Source: CAIKZZ01 sp035524495 (GTDB taxonomy: Bacteria > Pseudomonadota > Gammaproteobacteria > Steroidobacterales > Steroidobacteraceae). From it: 23,863 bases of DNA. The stretch covers positions 1 through 23,863 of the forward strand of contig DATKOR010000020.1 of the NCBI GenBank assembly GCA_035524495.1, given 5' to 3'. Made by a program: the position numbers and the translations under genes. Position 1 is the stretch's first letter; each line of letters begins with the position of its first letter. This document shows, in pieces, positions 1-7,942 of the stretch. The notes below the pieces were generated by a model, which made no database searches, was not told where the DNA came from, and saw nothing but the letters and a program-made list of their open reading frames with translations.

Positions 1-309
1 GCCAAGTACACCAACGGCCGCTCGCTGCTGCTCGGCCAGCTCGCGATCTCGAACTTCCCGAACCCGCAGGGCCTCGCGCCGCTCGGCAACTCGAACTGGG
101 CCGAGACCTTCGCCTCGGGCAACGTGATCCGCGGCACCGCCGGGTCCTCGAACATCGGCCTCGTGCAGTCGGGCGCCCTCGAGACCTCGAACGTGGACCT
201 GACCAAGGAGCTCGTCGACATGATCACCGCGCAGCGCGCCTTCCAGGCCAACGCGCAGATGATCACGACCGACGACCAGATCACGCAGACGATCCTGCAG
301 ATCCGCTGA
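1..309 (+). CDS. flgE: Flagellar hook protein FlgE, C-terminal part (5' truncated by window)
   Basis: The reading frame is open from the first base and ends at TGA 307-309, giving the last 102 residues. FlgE polymerises into the extracellular hook that joins the rod to the filament. The C-terminal part carries the rod/hook-family signature: a run resembling 'NPQGLAPLGNSNWAETFASG', then 'SGALETSNVDLTKELVDMI' and 'QRAFQANAQMI'. The second and third motifs form the C-terminal helix that packs in the D0 core. The alternative internal GTG at 124 is not a true start, because homology continues upstream of it. flgF follows after 22 nt. Identity as FlgE rather than another rod protein rests on the NPQGL/NxWxET motif and on its place before flgF. 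The N-terminal part lies outside the window. Confidence 0.95.
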   Translation, partial: AKYTNGRSLLLGQLAISNFPNPQGLAPLGNSNWAETFASGNVIRGTAGSSNIGLVQSGALETSNVDLTKELVDMITAQRAFQANAQMITTDDQITQTILQIR

Positions 310-331
310 GTCCTGACCCGGAACCGACGCC

Positions 332-1072
332 ATGGATCGCTCACTGTACGTAGGCATGACCGGCGCCTCGCAGATCATGGCGGCGCAGGCCGTGCTCGCG
401 CAGAACCTCGCCAACGTCAGCACCACCGGCTTTCGCGCCGACCTGCACGCGATGTCGGCGGTGCCGGTCGAGGGCCCGGGCTTCGCGACGCGCGTCAACG
501 CGGTCGCCAACGTCTCGGGTTTCTCGACCGAGACCGGCATGATCACGCAGACCGGCGCGCCGCTCGACGTCGCGGTCATGGGCAGCGGCTGGCTCGCGGT
601 GCAGGCCAAGGACGGCAGCGAGGCCTACACCCGCGCCGGCGACCTGCACCTGTCGCCGGACGGCATGCTGATGACCGCGACCGGGCTCCCGGTGCTCGGC
701 GACGGCGGCCCCGTCACGATCCCGCCGGCCGACAGCGTCTCGATCGGCAGCGACGGCACGATCACGATCGTCCCGCAGGGCACGGGCGCCAAGGGCGCGA
801 GCGCGATTGCGCGCCTGAAGCTCGTGAACCCGCCGGAGGCGCAGCTCGTCAAGGGCATCGACGGCCTGATCCGCACCAAGGACGGGACGCCCGCGCCGCT
901 CGACGCCGCGGTGCAGGTGCGAAGCGGCGCGCTCGAGACCAGCAACGTCAACGCCCCGCGCGCGCTCGTGCAGATGATCGAGCTCGCGCGGATGTTCGAC
1001 ATGCAGACGCGCCTGATGAGCACCACCGACCAGAACGCGGCGAGCGCTCAGAAACTCCTGTCGGCGGCCTAA
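332..1072 (+). CDS. flgF: Flagellar proximal rod protein FlgF
   Basis: This 246-residue protein has the usual FlgF length. FlgF is a rod subunit exported by the flagellar type III apparatus and placed between MS-ring and hook. The N-terminus has the rod-family helix and motif 'AQNLANVSTTGFRAD' (about residues 24-38). The middle has the beta-rich 'LDVAVMGSGWLAVQ' and 'YTRAGDLHLSPDGML' signatures. The C-terminus repeats the family helix 'SGALETSNVNAPRALVQMI'. The ATG at 332 gives the expected short N-terminus; the upstream Shine-Dalgarno is weak (CCGGAAC), which suggests coupling to flgE translation. It lies in one transcription unit with flgE and flgG, and nothing in it looks damaged. Confidence 0.95.
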   Translation: MDRSLYVGMTGASQIMAAQAVLAQNLANVSTTGFRADLHAMSAVPVEGPGFATRVNAVANVSGFSTETGMITQTGAPLDVAVMGSGWLAVQAKDGSEAYTRAGDLHLSPDGMLMTATGLPVLGDGGPVTIPPADSVSIGSDGTITIVPQGTGAKGASAIARLKLVNPPEAQLVKGIDGLIRTKDGTPAPLDAAVQVRSGALETSNVNAPRALVQMIELARMFDMQTRLMSTTDQNAASAQKLLSAA

Positions 1073-1114
1073 GGCGCCGCGACCGAACCCTACGACCGAA
1101 CCGAGGCTAAAGCG

Positions 1115-1900
1115 ATGACTCCAGCACTGTGGGCAGCGAAGACCGGACTCGATGCGCAGGACACGCGCATGGCGGTCATCTCCAACAACATCGCCAACGT
1201 GAACACCACCGGCTACAAGCAGAGCCGCGGCGTGTTCCAGGACCTGCTGTACCAGAACGTGCGCCAGGTGGGCTCGCAGAGCACCCAGGACACGCAGCTG
1301 CCGTCCGGCATGTACCTCGGCACGGGCGTGCAGGTGGTCGCGACCGAGAAGGTCTACACGCAGGGCTCGCTGACGAACACCGCGAACTCCCTCGACGTCG
1401 CGGTCCAGGGCAACGGCTTCTTCCAGGTGCTGATGCCGGACGGCACGCTCGCCTACTCGCGCGACGGCACGTTCCAGCTCAACTCCCAGGGCCAGATGGT
1501 CACGAGCGCGGGCTACCAGCTGCAGCCGCCGATCACGATCCCGCAGAACGCGACCTCGGTGACGATCGGCGCCGACGGCACCGTCGGCGTCCTCGTCCCG
1601 GGCTCCTCGGCGCCGACCACGGTCGGCCAGATCCAGCTCGTGGGCTTTGCCAACAACGCCGGCCTCGAGCCGCGCGGCCAGAACCTGCTGACCGAGTCGG
1701 CCGCGAGCGGCGCGCCGCAGGTCGGTACGCCCGGCCTCAACGGCCTCGGCACGCTGCTGCAGGGCAACCTCGAGGGCTCGAACGTCAACGTCGTCCAGGA
1801 GCTCGTCGCGATGATCGAGACGCAGCGCGCCTACGAGATGAACTCGAAGTCGATCGAGACCACGAACCAGATGCTGAACTACCTGACGACGAACCTCTAA
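1115..1900 (+). CDS. flgG: Flagellar distal rod protein FlgG
   Basis: This is a 261-residue protein, the usual FlgG length. FlgG builds the distal rod, the drive shaft passing through the P- and L-rings. Visible signatures are 'NNIANVNTTGYKQSR' near residue 25, 'NSLDVAVQGNGFFQV' and 'YSRDGTFQLNSQGQMV' in the middle, and the C-terminal 'GNLEGSNVNVVQELVAMIETQRAYEMNSK' type helix (pieces of it given). The ATG at 1115 is preceded by GAGG (1103-1106) about eight bases upstream. The 42-nt gap from flgF holds a 10-bp direct repeat, CGACCGAACC at 1080-1089 and 1093-1102, of unknown meaning. flgH follows 8 nt after the stop. Confidence 0.97.
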   Translation: MTPALWAAKTGLDAQDTRMAVISNNIANVNTTGYKQSRGVFQDLLYQNVRQVGSQSTQDTQLPSGMYLGTGVQVVATEKVYTQGSLTNTANSLDVAVQGNGFFQVLMPDGTLAYSRDGTFQLNSQGQMVTSAGYQLQPPITIPQNATSVTIGADGTVGVLVPGSSAPTTVGQIQLVGFANNAGLEPRGQNLLTESAASGAPQVGTPGLNGLGTLLQGNLEGSNVNVVQELVAMIETQRAYEMNSKSIETTNQMLNYLTTNL

Positions 1901-1908
1901 GGCGCGCC

Positions 1909-2589
1909 ATGACCCGCTTCCCCGTGCTCCGCCCGCTCATCGTGCTCGCCGCGCTCGCGCTCGGCGGCTGCGGCACCGACCTCTTGAAGGCCGAGAAGCT
2001 GCCGCCGGCGGCCGAGGGCCCGGCGTACCGCGCCGCGCAGGCGGCGGCGCCCGCGACCGACGGCTCGATCTACAGCGCCACGCGCTCGGTCGCGTTCTTC
2101 GAGGACCCGCGCGGGCACCGCGTCGGCGACGTCATCACGATCCGCCTGCAGGAGGCCTTCAACGCCTCCAAGACCGCGAGCACCCAGACGCAGAAGGACA
2201 ACTCGACGACGCTGTCGGCGCCGTCGTTCGCGGGCAAGCTCCCGCTCAACGGCGACACCTCGCTCGCCGCCAAGCGCGCCTTCACCGGCAACGGCACAGC
2301 GACCCAGCAGAACGCGCTCACCGGCAGCATCACCGCGGTCGTCACCGAGGTGCTGCCGAACGGCAACCTCCTGATCTCCGGCGAGCGCGCGCTGCAGCTC
2401 AACCAGGGCGAGGAGTTCGTGCGCGTGCAGGGCGTGGTGCGCGTCGTCGACGTGCAGGCCGACAACTCGGTGACCTCGGACCGCATCGCCGATGCGCGCA
2501 TCAGCTACAACGGCAAGGGCGTCATCGACCAGTCGAACCGTCAGGGCTGGCTCGCGCGCTTCTTCAACTCGCCGATCACGCCGTTCTGA
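1909..2589 (+). CDS. flgH: Flagellar L-ring lipoprotein FlgH
   Basis: FlgH forms the outer-membrane L-ring, a bushing around the rod. This start gives 226 residues, the normal length. The N-terminus is a lipoprotein signal peptide: a hydrophobic stretch, then lipobox L-G-G-C with the lipidated Cys at residue 21. The mature part has the FlgH signatures 'DPRGHRVGDVITIRLQE', 'TASTQTQKDNSTT' and 'LPNGNLLISGERALQLNQ', and ends with 'ISYNGKGVIDQSNRQGW', which is highly typical. The same frame is open far upstream inside flgG, but the signal peptide fixes the start at ATG 1909. Its Shine-Dalgarno (AAGG) is formed partly by the flgG stop codon. Confidence 0.96.
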   Translation: MTRFPVLRPLIVLAALALGGCGTDLLKAEKLPPAAEGPAYRAAQAAAPATDGSIYSATRSVAFFEDPRGHRVGDVITIRLQEAFNASKTASTQTQKDNSTTLSAPSFAGKLPLNGDTSLAAKRAFTGNGTATQQNALTGSITAVVTEVLPNGNLLISGERALQLNQGEEFVRVQGVVRVVDVQADNSVTSDRIADARISYNGKGVIDQSNRQGWLARFFNSPITPF

Positions 2590-2596
2590 GGCCGCC

Positions 2597-3727
2597 ATGC
2601 GCAACCCATTCCCGCGTCTGATCGCCCTCGTGCTCGGCTTCGCCATCGCCGCGAGCGCGCTCGGCAGCGGCAACGCCGCGACCCAGCGCATCAAGGACCT
2701 CGCGACGGTCCAGGGCGTGCGCAGCAACCAGCTGGTCGGCTACGGCCTCATCGTCGGCCTCGACGGCTCGGGCGACCAGACGACGCAGGCGCCGTTCACG
2801 ACGCAGAGCCTCAAGAACTGGCTCGAGCAGCTCGGCATCACGCTGCCGGCGGGCACGAACCCGCAGCTGAAGAACGTCGCCGCGGTCGCGGTGCACGCGG
2901 AGCTGCCGGCCTTCGTCAAGCCCGGCCAGACGATCGACGTGACCGTGAGCTCGATCGGCAACGCCAAGAGCCTGCGCGGCGGGTCGCTGCTCGTGACGCC
3001 GCTCAGAGGCCTCGACGGCCAGGTGTACGCGATCGCGCAGGGCAACCTCGTCGTCAACGGCTTCGGCGCCCAGGCCAACGACGGCTCGAAGGTGACCGTC
3101 AACGTCCCGACCTCCGGCCGCGTGCCGAATGGCGCGACCGTCGAGCGCGCCGTGCCCTCGACCTTCGGCAACGGCGACAGCCTGACCCTGTCGCTGCACA
3201 CCGCCGACTTCACGACCGCGACCCACCTCGCGGCCCGCATCAACCAGGAGCTCGGCGCCGGCGCCGCGAGCCCGCTCGATGCGGCCTCCGTCAGCGTGCG
3301 TGCGCCGAGCGACGCCGGCCAGCGGGTCGTGTTCCTGTCGATGATCGAGAACCTCGAGCTCGACCCGGGCGACGCGCCGGCGCGCGTGATCATCAACTCG
3401 CGCACCGGGACCGTCGTCATCGGCGACCACGTGCGCGTGAGCCCGGCGGCCGTCTCGCACGGCTCCCTCACGGTCACGATCAAGGAGGAGCAGCGCGTCT
3501 CGCAGCCGAACGCGCTGTCGCAGGGCGGGACGACCGTCACCGTGCCCGACTCCTCGATCGACGTGCAGCAGAAGGCGAGCCGCATGTTCCTGTTCGAGCC
3601 GGGCGTCTCGCTCGACGAGATCGTGCGCGCCGTCAACCAGGTGGGCGCCGCGCCCGGCGACCTGGTCGCGATCCTCGAGGCCCTGCAGCAGGCGGGCGCG
3701 CTGCACGCGCAGCTGATCGTCATCTGA
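2597..3727 (+). CDS. flgI: Flagellar P-ring protein FlgI
   Basis: FlgI forms the periplasmic P-ring around the distal rod. From ATG 2597 the product has 376 residues. It begins with a Sec signal peptide ending near residues 27-28 (…GNAA), after which the mature protein starts with the classic 'TQRIKDLATVQGVRSNQLVG' and 'GYGLIVGLDGSGDQT'. Further signatures are 'LKNVAAVAVHAELPAF', 'IDVTVSSIGNAKSLRGG', 'RVIINSRTGTVVIG' and the C-terminal 'LDEIVRAVNQVGAAPGDLVA'. The frame is also open upstream within flgH, but the signal peptide and a GAGG that overlaps the flgH stop support this start. It sits between the partner ring gene flgH and flgJ. Confidence 0.97.
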   Translation: MRNPFPRLIALVLGFAIAASALGSGNAATQRIKDLATVQGVRSNQLVGYGLIVGLDGSGDQTTQAPFTTQSLKNWLEQLGITLPAGTNPQLKNVAAVAVHAELPAFVKPGQTIDVTVSSIGNAKSLRGGSLLVTPLRGLDGQVYAIAQGNLVVNGFGAQANDGSKVTVNVPTSGRVPNGATVERAVPSTFGNGDSLTLSLHTADFTTATHLAARINQELGAGAASPLDAASVSVRAPSDAGQRVVFLSMIENLELDPGDAPARVIINSRTGTVVIGDHVRVSPAAVSHGSLTVTIKEEQRVSQPNALSQGGTTVTVPDSSIDVQQKASRMFLFEPGVSLDEIVRAVNQVGAAPGDLVAILEALQQAGALHAQLIVI

Positions 3728-3734
3728 GGTCGCC

Positions 3735-4754
3735 ATGAACACGCAACTGCCGATCGCGACGATGCCGGCGACCGACGCCGCGGCCGAGGCGCGCAGCGTC
3801 CTCGACCTCGCCGGGCTCGATGCGCTCAAGACCGCGAGCGCCGCGGCGCCGACCGACCCCAAGACGCTGCGCGCGGTCGCGCAGCAGTTCGAGTCGCTGT
3901 TCATCGGCATGATGCTGAAGTCGATGCGCGACGCGAAGCTCGGCGACGGGCTCTTCGACAGCGACCAGAGCCGCTTCTACCAGGACCTCTTCGACCAGCA
4001 GCTGTCGCAGTCGCTGTCGCAGGGCCGCGGGCTCGGCATCGCGGACCTCCTCGTCCGCAGCCTCGCGCCGCACGCGCTCGCGACGACGCTGCCCGAGGGC
4101 GCCTACGGCAAGCTCACGCGCCGCGCGCCGACGCCGAGCATCGCGGCGGCGATCGCCGCCGCCGGCGGCAACGCGACCGAGGCGCCGCCGGCCGAGGCCG
4201 TCGCGCCCGCAGGCGGCGCGCCCGGGGGCCCCGCGCCCGAGGGCGCGCTCGCCGCGACCCCAGAGGAGTTCGTCGCCCTCGTGATGCCGTCGGCGACCGC
4301 CGCCGCAAGCGCGCTCGGCGTCGACCCGCTCGCGCTCGTCGCGCAGGCGGCACTCGAGAGCAACTGGGGCCGGCAGGTCCCCGGCGCCGAGGAGGGGACG
4401 AGCTACAACCTGTTCGGCATCAAGGCTGACGCCACCTGGACCGGTCGGCGCGTCCTCAAGGAGACGCTCGAGTACACGGGCGGGGTCGCCGAGCGGCGCC
4501 GCGAGCCGTTTCGGGCCTACGACTCGATCGCCCACGGCTTCGAGGACTACGTGAGCTTCCTGCAGGGCCACGAGCGCTATCAGCCGGCCCTTCAGCAGGG
4601 CAGCGACCCCGAGCGCTTTGCTGCAGCGCTGCAAACTGCAGGATACGCGACAGATCCTGCATATTCGACGAAGATCGCCGCAGTTATGCGCTCAAGCCAG
4701 TTCCGGGGCGCTGTGACGGCGCTCAAGGAATTGCCGGAGCCGCCGATCTTCTAG
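3735..4754 (+). CDS. flgJ: Rod-cap / peptidoglycan hydrolase FlgJ (two-domain form)
   Basis: FlgJ caps the growing rod and cuts peptidoglycan so that the rod can cross the wall. The 339-residue product has the rod-binding domain at about residues 45-115 ('AVAQQFESLFIGMMLKSMRD', 'LFDSDQSRFYQDLFDQQL'). An Ala/Pro/Gly-rich linker (about 125-180) follows, then a GH73-type glucosaminidase domain to the end. The domain carries the expected catalytic glutamate in 'AALESNWG' (Glu208) and the 'SYNLFGIKA' motif. This is the bifunctional form typical of beta/gammaproteobacteria. The last ~45 codons use A/T-ending codons (GCA, ACT, CCT, TAT, GTT, TCA) far more than the rest of the gene; a sigma28-like promoter motif lies over this end. 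Confidence 0.95.
   Translation: MNTQLPIATMPATDAAAEARSVLDLAGLDALKTASAAAPTDPKTLRAVAQQFESLFIGMMLKSMRDAKLGDGLFDSDQSRFYQDLFDQQLSQSLSQGRGLGIADLLVRSLAPHALATTLPEGAYGKLTRRAPTPSIAAAIAAAGGNATEAPPAEAVAPAGGAPGGPAPEGALAATPEEFVALVMPSATAAASALGVDPLALVAQAALESNWGRQVPGAEEGTSYNLFGIKADATWTGRRVLKETLEYTGGVAERRREPFRAYDSIAHGFEDYVSFLQGHERYQPALQQGSDPERFAAALQTAGYATDPAYSTKIAAVMRSSQFRGAVTALKELPEPPIF
4617..4750 (+). promoter_or_regulatory. Possible sigma28 promoter for flgKL inside the flgJ 3' end
   Basis: TCAAGGAA (4723-4730), exactly 11 bases, then GCCGATCT (4742-4749) resembles the enterobacterial sigma28 consensus TAAAGTTT-N11-GCCGATAA. The core -35 matches in 4 of 5 bases and the -10 in 6 of 8. Transcription would begin near 4757, about 50 nt before flgK. 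The span given includes the stretch of flgJ with atypical A/T-richer codons that may reflect this double use. In Salmonella flgKL does have a sigma28 promoter. The motif could still be chance, because CCGATC is common in this DNA. Confidence 0.4.
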
Positions 4755-4772
4755 CCGTACGGAAGTACCCGC

Positions 4773-4788
4773 CGTGGCGCGAGCCACG
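4773..4788 (+). other. Short perfect hairpin in flgJ-flgK gap
   Basis: CGTGGC, loop GCGA, GCCACG form a 6-bp perfect dyad about 20 nt before the flgK start. No T-run follows, so it is not a standard terminator. It could modulate the flgK leader or mRNA stability; function is unknown. The neighbouring CGAGGGCGAGGG (4790-4801) is the purine-rich region that would serve as the flgK Shine-Dalgarno. Confidence 0.5.
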
Positions 4789-4805
4789 CGCGAGGGCGAG
4801 GGTGC

Positions 4806-6728
4806 ATGGCCGATATCATGAACACTGCCGTCTCGGGCCTGATCGCGTTCCAACGCGCGCTGGCCGTGACGGGCAACAACATCTCGAACGCGAACACGGT
4901 CGGCTACAGCCGCCAGACCGCGAACCTTGCCGACCGCAACCCCGACGCGACGGCCGGCATCTTCATCGGCAACGGCGTCGACGTGACGTCCGTGTCGCGC
5001 GCCTACGACCAATTCGCCGTCGACCAGCTGCGGGCCGGCAACGGCGTGCTCGGCCAGCAGACCTCGTTCCTCAACGTCGCGAACCAGGTCGACAACCTGC
5101 TGTCCGGGTCCACCAACGGCGTCAGCGCCGGCATCACCTCGTTCTTCAACGCCTGGCAGACGCTCTCGAGCGACCCGTCCTCGGCGAGCAACCGCCAGCA
5201 GATCATCTCGCAGGCGCAGGGCCTCGCCTCCTCGATCAGCCAGACCGCGACCCAGCTCGACACGCTGCAGGGGAACATCAACCAGCAGCTCAACACCACC
5301 GTCGGCACCATCAACAGCCTCGCGGCGTCGATCGCGAAGCTGAACGCACAGATCGCAACGCAGACCGCCGAGGCGGGCGGCCAGCCGCCGAACGACCTCC
5401 TCGACCAGCGCGACCAGCTGGTCACGCAGCTGAGCTCGCTGGTCTCGGTGAAGTCGAACGTCGAGCAGGACGGCTCGGTCGACCTCTTCGTCGGCAACGG
5501 CCAGGCGCTCGTCGTGCGCAACCAGTCGACGACGCTCGGCACCGCCTCGAACAGCTACGACGCGAGCCAGCTCGACATCACCTACGGCAAGGGCGCCGGC
5601 CAGCAGGTCATCACCTCGGCGATCAGCGGCGGGCAGCTCGGGGGCCTCCTGCAGGCGACCTCGCAGATGATCGAGCCGGCGCTCAACGGCCTCGGCCAGC
5701 TCGCGACCGCGATCGCGGCGCAGGTCAACACGCAGCAGCAGCTCGGCCTCGACCAGAACGGCCAGCTCGGCAAGCCGCTCCTCAACGTGGCGCTGCCGGC
5801 GGTGTTCAGCGACTCGACCAACGGCGGCAGCGGCACGCTGACCGCGACCTCGGTCAGCGTCGGGGCGCTCACCACCAACGACTACCTGCTGCGCTACTCG
5901 GGCGGGGCGTGGACCGCGACGATCAACGGCACCGGCCAGACGGTCGCCGTCAGCGGCGCGGGCACGGCCGGCAACCCGCTCGTGGTCGGCGGCGTCAGCC
6001 TCGTCGTCGGCGGTGCGCCCGCCAACGGCGACACCTTCCTCGTCAAGCCCACCGCGAACGCCGCGCGCACGATCTCGACCGCGTTCAGCGACCCGCGCCT
6101 GATCGCGGCGGCGTCCCCGGTGCAGTCCGCGGCCGCGCTCAGCAACGTCGGCAACGCGACGATCGGGCCCGCGACCCCAATGACCTCGGTGCCGGTGTCC
6201 TCGACGCCGCTGCCGCCGAACGCGGCGCTCCTGACGCCCGCGAGCATCGTGTTCCAGAACCCACCGACGAGCTACACGATCAATGGCGGCGCACCCCAGG
6301 CCTACAACTCCGGGCAGCCGATCACCGCCAACGGCTGGACCGTCACGATCACCGGTGTGCCGAGCGCCGGCGACACGTTCACCGTCGGGCCCAACACGAG
6401 TGGCGGCGGCGACAACCGCAACGCGCTCGCGATGGCGCAGCTGCAGAACCAGGGGGTGCTGGTCGGCGGCACGGTCGGCCTCGGCGCCGGCTACTCGACG
6501 CTGGTCGGCGTCATCGGCACGCTGACGCAGCAGGCCAACACCGCGCAGACCGCGCAGCAGGCGGTCGTCAACCAGGCGCAGCAGCAGGTCTCGAGCGTCT
6601 CCGGCGTCAACCTCGACGAGGAGGCCGCCAACATGCTGCGCTGGCAGCAGGCCTACGCCGCCGCCGCCAAGGTCGTGACGACGGCCGACACCATGTTCCA
6701 GACACTGCTCACCGCCATCCACGGGTAG
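4806..6728 (+). CDS. flgK: Hook-filament junction protein FlgK (HAP1)
   Basis: FlgK is the first junction protein between hook and filament, exported after the hook is complete. The 640-residue product starts with the family signature 'MADIMNTAVSGLIAFQRAL' and 'TGNNISNANTVGYSRQT'. The C-terminus has the matching D0 helix 'SSVSGVNLDEEAANMLRWQQ' followed by 'AYAAAAKVVTTADTMFQTL'. The middle (about residues 350-540) contains two beta modules sharing the motif I-x-G-x-P-x-x-GD-x-F-x-V-x-P: one after 'NDYLLRYSGGAWTATINGTG', and one with 'NPPTSYTINGG'. The second is echoed in FlgL. The start ATG follows a GAGGGCGAGGG purine run. flgL follows 5 nt after the stop. Confidence 0.97.
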   Translation: MADIMNTAVSGLIAFQRALAVTGNNISNANTVGYSRQTANLADRNPDATAGIFIGNGVDVTSVSRAYDQFAVDQLRAGNGVLGQQTSFLNVANQVDNLLSGSTNGVSAGITSFFNAWQTLSSDPSSASNRQQIISQAQGLASSISQTATQLDTLQGNINQQLNTTVGTINSLAASIAKLNAQIATQTAEAGGQPPNDLLDQRDQLVTQLSSLVSVKSNVEQDGSVDLFVGNGQALVVRNQSTTLGTASNSYDASQLDITYGKGAGQQVITSAISGGQLGGLLQATSQMIEPALNGLGQLATAIAAQVNTQQQLGLDQNGQLGKPLLNVALPAVFSDSTNGGSGTLTATSVSVGALTTNDYLLRYSGGAWTATINGTGQTVAVSGAGTAGNPLVVGGVSLVVGGAPANGDTFLVKPTANAARTISTAFSDPRLIAAASPVQSAAALSNVGNATIGPATPMTSVPVSSTPLPPNAALLTPASIVFQNPPTSYTINGGAPQAYNSGQPITANGWTVTITGVPSAGDTFTVGPNTSGGGDNRNALAMAQLQNQGVLVGGTVGLGAGYSTLVGVIGTLTQQANTAQTAQQAVVNQAQQQVSSVSGVNLDEEAANMLRWQQAYAAAAKVVTTADTMFQTLLTAIHG

Positions 6729-6733
6729 TCGCC

Positions 6734-7942
6734 ATGCGGATCTCAACCAGCTACCTCAGTCAGGCGTTCGTCGATGCGCTCGACCGGCAGCAGTCGGCGC
6801 TGGCGCTGACGCAGCAGCAGATCTCGACCGGCCTCAAGTTCAACCAGGCAGCCCAGGATCCGTCGGCCGCCAGTACCTCGCTCGGCATCCAGGCGACGCT
6901 CGACCAGCTGACGCAGTACGGGACCAACTCGAACCTGGCACAGACCCGGCTGTCGATCGAGGACTCGACGCTTGGCACGCTGACGAACACGCTGCAGAGG
7001 GTCCGCGACCTCGCGGTGCAGGCCGTCAACGCGACCCAGACCCGCGAGACGCGCGCCTCGATCGCGACCGAGATCCAGCAGCAGCTCGCCGGCATCGTGC
7101 AGCTCGCCAACGCCCAGGACGGCAGCGGCCAGTACCTCTTTTCGGGCACCGCAAGCGGCACGACGCCGTTCACCGAGTCCAATGGCACGTTCAGCTACGC
7201 CGGCAATCAGACGCAGCGCTTCGTGCAGATCGGCTCGAACCGCCAGGTCGCCGACGGCGACACCGGCACGCGCGTCTTCCAGCAGATCCGCAACGGCAAC
7301 GGCACGTTCGTGGTCAGCGCGAGCGGCGCCAACACGGGCGCCGCGATCGTCGGCACCAACAGCGTGACCGATCCGGCCGCGTGGGCAGCCGGCCACCCGC
7401 CGTACACGCTGTCGTTCACGAGCCCGACCAGCTACACGATCACCGACTCCGCGGTGCCGCCGACGACGACGGCGCCGGCGACCTACACCGACGGCCAGAC
7501 GATCAGCTTCAACGGCGCGCAGCTGCAGATCAGCGGCACGCCCGCGGCGGGCGACCAGTTCACCGTCGCGCCGAGCGCCAACCAGGACGTGTTCACGACG
7601 CTGCAGGACCTGGTCGCGGCGCTCAACGGCTCGCAGAGCACCAGCGTCGGGCAGGCCAATCTCAACAACACGGTCAACCGCGCGATCGAGGCCCTCGACC
7701 AGAGCCTCAACAACGTCTCGAACGTGCGCTCCGACGTCGGCGCGCGCCTCAACGCGCTCGACACGCAGAACGGCAGCAACTCCGACGTCACGCTGCAGCT
7801 GAAGTCGACGCTGTCGACGCTGCGCGACGCCGACTACGCCTCGGTGGTCACGCAGTTGAACCAGCAGATGACGGGGCTGCAGGCCGCGCAGGCGAGCTAC
7901 GTCAGGATGCAGGGCCTCTCACTCTTCAACTACATCCAGTAG
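6734..7942 (+). CDS. flgL: Hook-filament junction protein FlgL (HAP3)
   Basis: FlgL is the second junction protein, a flagellin-like subunit between FlgK and the filament. From ATG 6734 it has 402 residues. The N-terminal D0/D1 signature is 'MRISTSYLSQAFVDALDRQQ' with 'QQQISTGLKFNQAAQDPSAA'; the C-terminal one is 'LSTLRDADYASVVTQLNQQM'. A beta-rich insert (about 215-285) carries 'SPTSYTITDS' and 'ISGTPAAGDQFTVAPS', clearly related to the second module of FlgK. The frame runs open from 4802 through flgK, but those upstream codons are a shadow of flgK; homology fixes the start here. The stop overlaps the last 13 bases of the opposite-strand rhomboid gene, and no terminator is seen between them. 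Confidence 0.95.
   Translation: MRISTSYLSQAFVDALDRQQSALALTQQQISTGLKFNQAAQDPSAASTSLGIQATLDQLTQYGTNSNLAQTRLSIEDSTLGTLTNTLQRVRDLAVQAVNATQTRETRASIATEIQQQLAGIVQLANAQDGSGQYLFSGTASGTTPFTESNGTFSYAGNQTQRFVQIGSNRQVADGDTGTRVFQQIRNGNGTFVVSASGANTGAAIVGTNSVTDPAAWAAGHPPYTLSFTSPTSYTITDSAVPPTTTAPATYTDGQTISFNGAQLQISGTPAAGDQFTVAPSANQDVFTTLQDLVAALNGSQSTSVGQANLNNTVNRAIEALDQSLNNVSNVRSDVGARLNALDTQNGSNSDVTLQLKSTLSTLRDADYASVVTQLNQQMTGLQAAQASYVRMQGLSLFNYIQ

Noticed and set aside
1129..1908. Long upstream extensions of flgH, and likewise of flgI (from 2492), flgL (from 4802), fliT (from 13239) and tPilZ (from 13493)
   Set aside because: These parts overlap conserved upstream genes in another frame and read as Arg-rich shadow; signal peptides or family N-termini fix the later starts.
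4775..4790. Possible sigma54 promoter before flgK (TGGCGCGAGCCACGC)
   Set aside because: Spacing of GG and GC fits, but the TT of the -12 box is absent, the motif is explained by a perfect hairpin, and the start would fall only about 5 nt before the ATG.
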